Shown: one piece after another, positions 15,505-24,600 of the stretch
Layout: each line of letters opens with the position of its first letter
How positions within the stretch are numbered: position 1 is the stretch's first letter
Assembly: GCA_023432005.1 (NCBI GenBank)
Contig: JAEYVF010000087.1
Location: 1 to 34,502, forward strand
Origin: Actinomycetes bacterium
Lineage (GTDB): Bacteria; Actinomycetota; Actinomycetes; Actinomycetales; Microbacteriaceae
Length of the DNA stretch: 34,502 nucleotides
Reading direction: 5' to 3'
Program-made: the position numbers and the translations under genes
Notes under the pieces: generated by a model
Databases searched by the model: none
The model's input: only the letters and a program-made list of their open reading frames with translations
What the model was told of the DNA's origin: nothing

Positions 15505-16272
15505 TCAGTGCCTCCCCGCGAGCCGGGCCGTGACCTCCTGGGCCGTCGCGACGACGGCCGCCCCGAGCGCATCCCGTTGAGCGGAGCCCGCGGCGGCGCT
15601 GCGGAAGGTGAGGCCGACGGCGGCGGCCGGGTATCCCGTGGCGTCGAGGGCCGCTGCCCCCGCCGAGGCGTAGTCCTCGGTGATCTCGCCGTCCTCACGC
15701 GCCCAGCCGCGCTCCCGCGTGTCGGCGAGGACGCGCTCGAGCTCGGCGAGCGTGCGCGGCCCGCGCTCGTTGCGGCGGATGAGGCTCTCGCGGTCGGGGT
15801 AGAGGGCGCGCACCTGGCCCGCGGGCAGCGCCGCGAGCATCGAGCGCCCCGTGGCGGTGAGATGCGCGGGCAGCCGGACGCCCGTGCTCGTGACGGTCGT
15901 CGGCGCGCGCAGGCCCTGCACGCGCGCGAGGTAGATGACGTCGGCTCCGCTCAGCAGGGCGAGGTGCGCGACGACGGGGAGCGGCGTGCGGGGGACGAGT
16001 CGCTCGAGCAGCGGTGTCGCGAGGCGCGTGAGCTGTGCCGAGCGGCGTGGGGCAGCCCCGAGCTCGGCCATGAGAGTGCTCGGTCCGTAGGTGCGGTGCT
16101 CCGGGTAGTGGATGACGAAGCCCTCGTCCATGAGCACGCGCAGCAGCTGGTAGACCGACGACCGCGGCAGCTCGAGGTCGCGCGCGATGCTCGAGGCCCG
16201 CGCGGGCGCCGCGCGCTCCCCGAGGTAGCGCAGGATGCCGAGTGCGCCTCGCGCGGCCGGGATCGTCGGCAT
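15505..16272 (-). CDS. IclR-family regulator, probable hut operon regulator
   Basis: 255 residues. The N-terminal winged helix (about 8-65) contains GALGILRYLGE and ASSIARDLELPRSSVYQLLRVLMDEGFV. The C-terminal effector domain (about 75-250) includes VIYLARVQG, LPAHLTATGRSMLAALP and WAREDGEITEDYASAGAA, all typical of IclR. It is divergent from hutH and 84 nt away. The perfect palindrome at 16286-16301 lies between its own -10 candidate (TAATCT, minus strand 16307-16302) and its ATG. This fits autorepression and control of hutHUGI, with a histidine-pathway intermediate such as urocanate as possible effector (inference). Confidence 0.92.
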   Translation of the reverse strand: MPTIPAARGALGILRYLGERAAPARASSIARDLELPRSSVYQLLRVLMDEGFVIHYPEHRTYGPSTLMAELGAAPRRSAQLTRLATPLLERLVPRTPLPVVAHLALLSGADVIYLARVQGLRAPTTVTSTGVRLPAHLTATGRSMLAALPAGQVRALYPDRESLIRRNERGPRTLAELERVLADTRERGWAREDGEITEDYASAGAAALDATGYPAAAVGLTFRSAAAGSAQRDALGAAVVATAQEVTARLAGRH

Positions 16273-16285
16273 CCGTGCTCCGATC

Positions 16286-16301
16286 GTCTGAGATCTCAGA
16301 C
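16286..16301. promoter_or_regulatory. Perfect 16-bp palindrome GTCTGAGATCTCAGAC, probable IclR operator
   Basis: The sequence equals its own reverse complement over all 16 bases. It is the only such element in the 83-nt divergent region between the IclR gene and hutH. On the minus strand it directly follows the TAATCT -10 candidate, so occupancy would block the regulator's own transcription. Confidence 0.7.
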
Positions 16302-16355
16302 AGATTAGCGCCGAACCCCCTCCCGATCGACCCGCGGGCTCGGTGGAATAGCGCC

Positions 16356-17876
16356 ATGACGAAGCAGTCCGTGCGGGTCGGGGCGATACCCCTGACGGTC
16401 GAGGAGGTCGTCGCCGTCGCGCGGCACGACGCCCGCGTCGAGCTCGCCCCCGAGGCACTCGCCGCCATGGCCGCCTCGCGCGCGATCGTCGACGAGCTCG
16501 CGGCCGACACGCGTCCGCACTACGGCATCTCGACGGGATTCGGCGCCCTCGCGACGCAGCAGATCCCGCGCGACCGCCGCGTGCAGCTGCAGCGCTCGCT
16601 CGTGCGCTCGCACGCGGCGAGCTCGGGTCCCGAGATCGAGCGCGAGGTCGTGCGCGCCACCATGCTGCTGCGCCTCGCGACGCTCGCGACGGGCCGTACG
16701 GGCGCCCGCCCCGACGTCGCGCGCGTCTACGCCGCGATGCTCGACGCCGACATCACGCCCGTCGTGGGGGAGTACGGATCACTCGGCTGCTCGGGCGACC
16801 TCGCACCCCTCGCGCACATCGCGCTCGCGGCGATCGGCGAGGGCCCGGTGCGTGTCGGGGGCGAGCTCCTCGACGCCGCCGACGCCCTGCGCACCGCGGG
16901 CATCACGCCGCTCGAGCTGCACGAGAAGGAGGGGCTCGCCCTCATCAACGGCACCGACGGGATGCTGGGGATGCTGTGCCTGGCCCTGCACGACCTCGAC
17001 CGGCTCCTCACGACAGCCGACGTCGCCGCCGCGATGAGCATCGAGGGCCTCGCGGGGACGGATGCCGTGTTCGCCGAGGACCTGCAGGCGCTTCGTCCGC
17101 ACCCCGGTCAGGCGGCATCCGCTCGCGTCATGCGCGAGGTGCTCGCGGGTTCGCCCGTCGTCGCCGGCCATCGCGCGAAGGGCTTCACGCGCGTGCAGGA
17201 CGCCTACTCGCTGCGCTGCGCGCCCCAGGTGCACGGCGCCGCGCGCGACACCGCGGCGCACGCCCGACGCGTCGCCGAGGTCGAGCTCGCGAGCGCGATC
17301 GACAACCCCGTCGTGACCCTCGACGGGCGCATCGAGTCGAACGGCAACTTCCACGGCGCCCCGCTCGGCTACGTGCTCGACTTCCTCGCGATCGCCGTCG
17401 CCGACGTCGCCTCGATGAGCGAGCGGCGCACCGACCGCTTCCTCGACCGCTCCCGCAGCCACGGCCTGCCCCCGTTCCTCGCCGACGATCCCGGCGTCGA
17501 CTCGGGCCACATGATCGCGCAGTACACGCAGGCGGGGATCGTGAGCGAGCTCAAGCGGCTCGCGGCGCCCGCATCCGTCGACTCGATCCCCACGAGCGCG
17601 ATGCAGGAGGACCACGTCTCGATGGGGTGGAGCGCGGCGCGCAAGCTGCGACGCTCGCTCGACGGGGTCGCCCGGGTGCTCGCGATCGAGATCCTCACGG
17701 CCGCACGCGGCATCGAGCTGCGCGGAGAGGGCTGCTCGCCCGTCAGCGAGCGGGTCATCGCCGAGCTGCGCACGCGCGTGCCGGGCGCGGGACCCGACCG
17801 CTTCCTCGCCCCGGACATCGCCGCCGCTGTCGAGCTCGTCGCCGACGGCGCACTCGTGAAGGGACTCGACGCATGA
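16356..17876 (+). CDS. hutH: Histidine ammonia-lyase
   Basis: 506 residues, standard length. It deaminates L-histidine to trans-urocanate and ammonia, the first step of histidine catabolism. The family's YGISTGFGALA motif is near residue 55. The electrophilic MIO group forms from the tripeptide at 145-147 in GSLGCSGDLAPLAH; here it is Cys-Ser-Gly rather than the textbook Ala-Ser-Gly, a variant I recall from actinobacterial enzymes. Other family motifs are NGTDGMLG, QDAYSLRC, NGNFHGAPL and QEDHVSMGW. The ATG at 16356 has a weak GGTGGA upstream. Its stop overlaps hutU by 4 nt. Confidence 0.97.
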   Translation: MTKQSVRVGAIPLTVEEVVAVARHDARVELAPEALAAMAASRAIVDELAADTRPHYGISTGFGALATQQIPRDRRVQLQRSLVRSHAASSGPEIEREVVRATMLLRLATLATGRTGARPDVARVYAAMLDADITPVVGEYGSLGCSGDLAPLAHIALAAIGEGPVRVGGELLDAADALRTAGITPLELHEKEGLALINGTDGMLGMLCLALHDLDRLLTTADVAAAMSIEGLAGTDAVFAEDLQALRPHPGQAASARVMREVLAGSPVVAGHRAKGFTRVQDAYSLRCAPQVHGAARDTAAHARRVAEVELASAIDNPVVTLDGRIESNGNFHGAPLGYVLDFLAIAVADVASMSERRTDRFLDRSRSHGLPPFLADDPGVDSGHMIAQYTQAGIVSELKRLAAPASVDSIPTSAMQEDHVSMGWSAARKLRRSLDGVARVLAIEILTAARGIELRGEGCSPVSERVIAELRTRVPGAGPDRFLAPDIAAAVELVADGALVKGLDA

Positions 17877-19516
17877 ACGCACCCGTCATCCGCGCCCACC
17901 GGGGCAGCGACCTGCACACGCTCGGCTGGCCGCAGGAGGCCGCCCTGCGGATGCTGCAGAACAACCTCGACCCCGAGGTCGCAGAGCACCCCGAGCAGCT
18001 CGTGGTGTACGGCGGCACGGGCAAGGCGGCCCGCGACTGGGCGAGCTTCCACGCGATCGTGCGCACGCTCGAGACCCTCAAGGGGGACGAGACGCTGCTC
18101 GTGCAGTCGGGAAAGCCCGTCGGCGTGCTGCAGACGCACGAGTGGGCGCCGCGCGTGCTGCTCGCGAACTCGAACCTCGTCGGCGACTGGGCGAACTGGG
18201 ACGAGTTCCGCCGCCTCGAGGCGCTCGGCCTCACGATGTACGGGCAGATGACGGCGGGCTCGTGGATCTACATCGGCACCCAGGGCATCCTGCAGGGCAC
18301 CTACGAGACCTTCGCGGCGGTCGCGGCCCGGAGGTTCTCCGGTTCGCTCGCGGGCACGATCACGCTCACCGCCGGGCTCGGAGGCATGGGGGGCGCGCAG
18401 CCGCTCGCGGTCACGATGAACGGGGGCGTCGCGATCTGCGTCGACGTCGACCCCTCGCGCATCGCGCGCCGCATCGAGCACGGCTACCTCGACGTCGAGG
18501 CGACGGATATCGAGGACGCGCTCGCGCAGGCCTACGCCGCGCGCGACGCCCGACGCCCGCTCTCCATCGGACTGCTCGGCAACGCCGCCGACGTCGTGCC
18601 GCGCCTGCTCGCCATGGGAGCCGAGATCGACATCGTGACCGACCAGACGAGCGCCCACGACCCGCTCGCCTACCTGCCCCTCGGCGTCGCCTTCGACGAC
18701 TGGGCCGAGGCGCGGACGGATCCCTCCTTCGCGCAGCGCGCCCGCGAGTCGATGGCCGTGCACGTCGAGGCGATGGTCGGCTTCCAGCGCGCGGGGGCCG
18801 AGGTGTTCGACTACGGCAACAACATCCGCACCGAGGCACTCGCGGCGGGCTACGCCGACGCGTTCGCGTTCCCCGGGTTCGTGCCCGCCTACATCCGCCC
18901 GCTCTTCGCCGAGGGCAAGGGGCCCTTCCGCTGGGCGGCGCTCTCGGGCGACCCCGCCGACATCGCGAAGACCGACCGCGCCGTGCTCGAGCTGTTCCCC
19001 GAGAACGAGTCGCTCGCGCGCTGGATCCGGCTCGCGGGGGAGCGCGTGCACTTCCAGGGACTGCCCGCGCGCATCTGCTGGCTCGGCTACGGGGAGCGGG
19101 ATGTCGCAGGGCTGCGCTTCAACGACATGGTCGCCTCGGGCGAGCTGTCGGCCCCCCTCGCGATCGGACGCGATCACCTCGACGCGGGGTCGGTCGCGAG
19201 CCCGTACCGCGAGACGGAGGCCATGAAGGACGGCTCCGACGCGATCGCCGACTGGCCGCTGCTCAACGCACTCGTCAACACGGCATCCGGGGCGAGCTGG
19301 GTGTCGATCCACCACGGGGGCGGCGTCGGCATCGGGCGCTCGATCCACGCGGGCCAGGTGACCGTCGCCGACGGCACGGCGCTCGCGGGCGAGAAGATCG
19401 CCCGCGTGCTGCGCAACGACCCCGGCATGGGCGTGCTGCGTCACGTCGACGCGGGCTACGCGGAGGCGCAGGCCACGGCCGAGCGGCTCGGCGTGCGCGT
19501 GCCGATGGAGGAGTGA
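17873..19516 (+). CDS. hutU: Urocanate hydratase (urocanase)
   Basis: 547 residues. It converts urocanate to imidazolone propionate with tightly bound NAD+. N-terminal NNLDPEVAEHPEQLVVYGGTGKAARDW, the dinucleotide site TAGLGGMGGAQPLA near residue 163-176, FDYGNNIRTEA near 308-318, and the C-terminal SIHHGGGVGIGRSIHAG are all family signatures. It starts inside the hutH stop (ATGA), so it is translationally coupled, and hutG follows after 2 nt. Confidence 0.97.
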   Translation: MNAPVIRAHRGSDLHTLGWPQEAALRMLQNNLDPEVAEHPEQLVVYGGTGKAARDWASFHAIVRTLETLKGDETLLVQSGKPVGVLQTHEWAPRVLLANSNLVGDWANWDEFRRLEALGLTMYGQMTAGSWIYIGTQGILQGTYETFAAVAARRFSGSLAGTITLTAGLGGMGGAQPLAVTMNGGVAICVDVDPSRIARRIEHGYLDVEATDIEDALAQAYAARDARRPLSIGLLGNAADVVPRLLAMGAEIDIVTDQTSAHDPLAYLPLGVAFDDWAEARTDPSFAQRARESMAVHVEAMVGFQRAGAEVFDYGNNIRTEALAAGYADAFAFPGFVPAYIRPLFAEGKGPFRWAALSGDPADIAKTDRAVLELFPENESLARWIRLAGERVHFQGLPARICWLGYGERDVAGLRFNDMVASGELSAPLAIGRDHLDAGSVASPYRETEAMKDGSDAIADWPLLNALVNTASGASWVSIHHGGGVGIGRSIHAGQVTVADGTALAGEKIARVLRNDPGMGVLRHVDAGYAEAQATAERLGVRVPMEE

Positions 19517-19518
19517 GC

Positions 19519-20352
19519 ATGGCGCTTCACCACGACCCGCTCTGGCCGCGCGCCGGGGGGTGGCCCGCGCCCGCGGGGCATGCGGATGTCGTGCTCGTCG
19601 GGGTGCCCACGTGGCGCACCTCGATCACCCCGGGAGCGACCCACCTGACCCCGGCCGCCGTGCGCGAGGCGCTCCGACGCTACTCGCTCGAGACCGGCCT
19701 CGTGATCGCCGACGCGGGCGACCTCGTCGACCCCGACGCCTCGCCCGAGGACGCCGCCTCGGCGATCGCGGCCCTCGACGCCTCGCTCGTCATCGCCCTC
19801 GGCGGCGACAACGCCGCCACCGTGCCCGTGGCGCTCGGCCGTCGCGCCGACGCGCTCGTCACGGTCGACGCCCATCACGACCTCCGCGACGGTGTCTCGA
19901 ACGGCTCGCCCGTACGGCAGCTGCTCGAGGCCGGCATCCCGGGTCAGCGGATGGCGCAACTCGGCATCGAGCCCCTGGCCAACTCCCACGCCTACCGGGA
20001 GCGCGCGCGCGAGGCGGGCATCTCGGTCGTGATGCGCGAGGAGCTCGCGGGTGCGTCGCTCGCCGGCGCCATGACCCGCGCGCTCGATCGCGTCGGCGGC
20101 ACGCGCGTGCACGTCGATCTCGACGTCGACGCGTGCGACCGGGCCGCCGCACCCGCGTGCCCGGCATCCCTCCCCGGCGGCTTCTCCGCGCTCGAGCTGC
20201 GCCAGGCCGCGCGGGCGGCGGGCGCGCATCCCGCGGTGGTCTCGATCGACCTCACCGAGGTCGACGCCTCGCTCGACGCCCCCGACGGGCGTACCGTGCG
20301 ACTCGTGGCCCTGTGCGTGCTCGAGGCGATCCGGGGGTACGGGTCGCGATGA
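19519..20352 (+). CDS. hutG: Arginase-family hydrolase, probable formimidoylglutamase
   Basis: 277 residues of the ureohydrolase fold. Placed between hutU and hutI with no hutF in sight, it most likely hydrolyses N-formimino-L-glutamate to glutamate and formamide. Metal-site motifs are DAHHDLRDG (D117-D121) and DLDVDACD (200-207), followed by a SLPGGF segment matching the family's PEPGG. The first motif reads GGDN (Asn98) where classical members have GGDH or GGGH, so one usual Mn ligand is replaced. The DVDACDRAAAPA stretch also lacks the usual DP after the last Asp. The function rests mainly on context; other arginase-family activities cannot be excluded. Confidence 0.85.
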   Translation: MALHHDPLWPRAGGWPAPAGHADVVLVGVPTWRTSITPGATHLTPAAVREALRRYSLETGLVIADAGDLVDPDASPEDAASAIAALDASLVIALGGDNAATVPVALGRRADALVTVDAHHDLRDGVSNGSPVRQLLEAGIPGQRMAQLGIEPLANSHAYRERAREAGISVVMREELAGASLAGAMTRALDRVGGTRVHVDLDVDACDRAAAPACPASLPGGFSALELRQAARAAGAHPAVVSIDLTEVDASLDAPDGRTVRLVALCVLEAIRGYGSR

Positions 20353-21482
20353 CCACGACCCTCGTCACCGGCATCGGCGAGCTCGTCACGGGCGGCGCCG
20401 AGCGGCCGATCGTGCGCGACGCGGCGGTCGTGATCGACGGTGAGCGGATCGCGTGGGTCGGTGAGGCGGCGGCGGCGCCGGATGCCGACGAGCGCATCGA
20501 CGCCGAGGGTCGCGCCGCGATCCCGGGCTTCGTCGACTCCCACACGCACCTCGTGTTCGCGGGCGATCGCGGGGACGAGTTCGAGGCGCGGATGGCGGGG
20601 CGCCCCTACACGGCGGGAGGCATCCGTCGCACCGTCGCCGCGACGCGCGCCGCCACGGATGCCGAGCTGCTCGCGCACGGACGCCGACTCGTCGCCGAGG
20701 CGCGCCGCCAGGGCACGACGACGATCGAGGTCAAGAGCGGCTACGGGCTCAGCATCGATGACGAGCTGCGCTCGGTGCGCATCGCGCGCGAGCTGACCCC
20801 CGAGGTGACCTTCCTCGGCGCCCACGTCGTGCCGGACGGGGTCGATCGCGAGGCCTACGTCGACCTCGTCGCGGGCGAGATGCTCGAGGCGTGTGCGCCC
20901 TTCGCGCGCTGGATCGATGCGTTCTGCGAGACGGGCGCGTTCACGCTCGAGGAGACCGAACGCATCCTGCGAGCCGGAGCAGCGCGCGGCCTCGGCGTGC
21001 GCGTGCATGCGGCCCAGCTCGGCCCGTCGGACGCCGTGCGCCTCGCGGTCGAGCTCGACGCCGCGAGCGTCGACCACTGCACCTTCCTGCGCGACGACGA
21101 CGTCGAGGCGCTCGCGGGAAGCGGAACGGTGGCGACGCTGCTGCCGGGCGCCGAGTTCTCGACGCGTCAGCCGTGGCCGGATGCGCGTCGCCTCCTCGAC
21201 GCGGGCGTCGCCGTCGCGCTCGCGAGCGACTGCAATCCCGGCTCGAGCTACACGACGTCGATGCCGCTGTGCATCGCGCTCGCGGTGCGCGAGATGGGGA
21301 TGACCCCGCTCGAGGCGGTGCTCGCCGCGACGGCGGGCGGTGCCGCGGCTCTCCGCCGCGACGACGTCGGCCGCGTCTGCGTCGGCGCGCGCGCCGACCT
21401 CGTGCTGCTCGACGCCCCGAGTCACGTGCACCTGGCCTATCGCCCGGGCGTCCCCCTCGTGCACCGCGTGCTCTCGCCCTAG
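20349..21482 (+). CDS. hutI: Imidazolonepropionase
   Basis: 377 residues, slightly shorter than the roughly 400-residue family average. It hydrolyses imidazolone-5-propionate to N-formimino-glutamate, the step before HutG. The amidohydrolase metal motif HTHLVFAGDR appears near residue 66. Later motifs are VKSGYGL near 130, FLGAHVVP, HAAQLGPS and SDCNPGSSY, which carry further metal and substrate ligands. It overlaps hutG by 4 nt and ends the operon; an intergenic repeat follows 33 nt later. Confidence 0.96.
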   Translation: MTTTLVTGIGELVTGGAERPIVRDAAVVIDGERIAWVGEAAAAPDADERIDAEGRAAIPGFVDSHTHLVFAGDRGDEFEARMAGRPYTAGGIRRTVAATRAATDAELLAHGRRLVAEARRQGTTTIEVKSGYGLSIDDELRSVRIARELTPEVTFLGAHVVPDGVDREAYVDLVAGEMLEACAPFARWIDAFCETGAFTLEETERILRAGAARGLGVRVHAAQLGPSDAVRLAVELDAASVDHCTFLRDDDVEALAGSGTVATLLPGAEFSTRQPWPDARRLLDAGVAVALASDCNPGSSYTTSMPLCIALAVREMGMTPLEAVLAATAGGAAALRRDDVGRVCVGARADLVLLDAPSHVHLAYRPGVPLVHRVLSP

Positions 21483-21515
21483 CGACCCCGCACCCCCGCT
21501 GCGCCCCCTTCCGTT

Positions 21516-21596
21516 GGTTGAGTAGCGGCGCGCCGCGCGCAGCGCGACGCACCGCGTATCGAAACCCTCGCCATCCCGTCCCGGGAGCGGGGCGAG
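21516..21596 (+). repeat. Intergenic repeat, copy A (GGTTGAGTAGC...GTATCGAAACC...GGGGCGAG)
   Basis: The unit begins GGTTGAGTAGC, passes through a palindromic GC-only core, reaches GTATCGAAACC (21556-21566), and ends at GGGGCGAG (21589-21596), followed by GATCAC. Two related units lie at 30032-30107 and 30114-30171, the latter inverted. It fills the gap between convergent hutI and the gene at 21621 and could fold into a transcript-ending structure. From memory, sequences of this kind are dispersed in Microbacteriaceae genomes. Confidence 0.7.
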
Positions 21597-21620
21597 ATCA
21601 CACCCGGTCGCCTCGCGGCA

Positions 21621-24600
21621 TCACCCCACCGGCGTCGCCGTCGCCGCGTCGAAGTGGTCGAGCAGCTCGCCGAGCATGCCGTACTCGCCGCTCGCGCGGC
21701 AGGGGTCGCCCGCGTGCGCGGCGAGCGCATCCGGGTCGGCGTGCGCCGGATCGCGGCCGCACAGCGCCTGCCCCTCCGCCTCGAAACGCAGTCGGCTGCG
21801 GCTGAAGGAGGAGAGGCTCCAGCCGAGGGGCACCGAGATCGCGGGCGCGGTGGACGGCGAGGCGACCGCGACGCCGCCGGGCAGTGCCGCGCGCAGCGCG
21901 TCCCGCACCGCCGCGCACCGCGCCGCATCCGGCGGGCACACCTCGCGGTAGGCGTCCGACGTGCGGCGCAGCCACGCCGACGGCGAGATCTGCGGCCCCT
22001 TGGCCCCGAAGATCGCGGCGAGCGGCACGAGAGCCTCGGGTCGCGAGCCGTCGGGCGCGACGATGACGTCGCTGCCCGGCTCGTTCGTCGCGAACAACAG
22101 CACGGGCACGACGTACGGTCGCGTCGCCCCGTCGGCGGACGCGTTCGTCTCGCGGATGAGCGACGTGAGCGCGGGCGCCACGTCGACCCACGTGCCGATG
22201 GCGCTGTTGTCCGTCGAGCCGCCGTCGACGAGCTGGAGGTCGGCGATGCGACGGCACCCGTCGGGCAACGTGTCGGGCGAGAACCTGCCACCCGGACTCA
22301 CGAAGGGGAACCGCGCCGAGAGCTCGGCCGCCGTCGCCCAGCTGAGACCGGCTCGGCACGCCCCGAGATAGTCGACGAGGTCGATCGTGCTCGCGAACTC
22401 GGCCCGCCGCGCCGCGCAGTCGGGCGCAGCGGCCGTCTGCGCGCCCGTGCCCGCATCCGTCTGCGCCCAGCCGCCCATGCTGAGATCGACCTGGCTGACG
22501 AGCACCTTGCAGAGCGAGGCCGCGTCGGTCGAGCCGAGCACGAGATAGCCGGTCGGCTGAACCGGGGTCGCGTCGAACGCCCCGGCGAACTGCGGCGCCT
22601 GGCTCTCCCACGTGATCTCCTGCATCGCCGTGCGGTCGCGCCACTCCCAGCCGTCGGCGTGGGGCGCGCCCCAGCTCGGCACGCGGATGCCCGCCACCGA
22701 TCCGACGAGGTCGCCGGCGAGAAGTCCCGCGAGGTCGGCCGAGAGCGCGTCGTCGCCCGCGAAGTCGATCGTCGACTGCTCCGCGCCGCCCCCGCGCGCG
22801 TTCCCCTCGACACGGAACGACGCGAGCCCGATGCTGCCGCCGCTGGCACCCGTGGAGGCGAACACCGCGCGACTCGCGCACTCGCTCGCCGCGGGGAGCT
22901 CGCGCAGCACATCCACGGTCCACGTCGCGGCCCGGATGCCGCCGCCCTCCGCCGCCACGAGCACGAGGGGCTTCACGCGCACGCCCGCGACCTCGGCTGC
23001 GCAGCTGTCGCCCGCGTACCACTCGGCGTACGCGGATGCGAGGCTCGGCCGCTGGGGAAGCGAGCCGTCGGGCGTGAAACGGACCGCGTGCATGCTGGGC
23101 GCGCTCTGCATCGCGGAGGCGACGAGCGGCAGCACCACGAGGAGCGTCACGACGGGAGCCGACCGCAACCGCAGCACCTGGAACACCTCGAGCGGCCTCC
23201 GCCTGCCGAGCGAGAGGGTGAGCCAGCCGAGCACCCCCGTCCAGGCCCCCGCGAGCAGCACGATGACGGCGGCCGCGCCGACGACCGCCGAGATCGCCAT
23301 GGGTGCGAGCAGGAAGGCCACGAGGACGACCGCCGAGACGGCGAGCACCACGAGCCCGAGGCGGTTGAGCAGACGCTGATGCCGCTCGGTCACGTCGCCG
23401 GTCTGCACGGCGGCGTCGAGCGTCTCGCGGAGGGCCCGCGCGTCGGCACTCGCCGACGGATCGTGCGCGGCCCAGCGCCGGAAGGCGACGGCCCCCGCGA
23501 TACCGACCACGAGGAAGCCGGCCGCGAGGGCGACGATCCACCCCGTCGTCCCCGCGAACCGCGAGTCGTCGAAGCCGCCCGTCGTCCCGAGGGCGATGGG
23601 CGCGATGAACGCCTTGAAGGGGCCGAGCCCCGCGAGCGCGATCCAGAACACGAGCAGCGCATCGCCCACTCGACGCGCCGCCGCAGCGTCCTCGTGGGTG
23701 TCGGGTGGCCGCAGCGGCGGCGCGGCGGACGTCGCCCACCTCGCACGGACGACGCGGATGAGCTTCGAGAGACCCGGGATCGCCAGCAGCGCCCCGACGA
23801 ACACGGCAAGGGGCATCCAGTCGGCGGGCGCCTCGTTCTGCCCGGCGCCGAGCGCGACGCCCACGACGGCAGCGGTGACCGCCGCGACGACCCACGGCAC
23901 GAGCGGCGACTCGGGCCTCGCGTCGGACGCCGAGCGCACGTAGCGGCGCACGCGCCCGCGCGAGAGGAACAGCAGCCCCGTGCCGGTCGCGGCGAAGGCG
24001 AGGAGCGTCGCGGCGACCGGCACGGGGTCGAGCCCGCCGTAGCCGACCCATGATCGGTAGACGTCCGGCAGCTGCTCGATGACGCCGTCGGCCGTCACGA
24101 GCGACACTGCGGCGATCGCCCCGACGACGATCGCCACGAGCCGCTGGGCGTAGAGGCCGCGCCACGCCCGCCCGGCTCCCGCGCGCATCCGGTCGCCGAC
24201 CGTGCGGCCGAGGAAGAGGAAGCCGAGCAGGGCGAGGCCCGCCGCGAACTTCGCGAGGGTCGCGACCACCTGCGGCCACGCGAGCCAGGCGGGGGCGCCC
24301 GGGAAGCTCAGCGCGAACAGGAGGGCGTCCTCGACGAGATCGGCGACGACGAGCGCGAGCACGAACCGGATGCCCCACCTCCTCGCGCGGGACCCCGGCG
24401 GCGTCAGCGCGCGCACCGCTCGCGCGAGCAGCGCCCCGTAGCAGGCGATGAACACGAGGTCGGCGACGACGTGGGCGCGCACGAGAGCGCCCACCGGGAA
24501 CGCGGATGCCGCCCAATCGCCCCACGCCTCGGTCTCGAGGAAGGCGCCCGGACCGTAGACGCCCGAGAGCGCGTGCACGCGCCCCGACGGCGCCACGACG

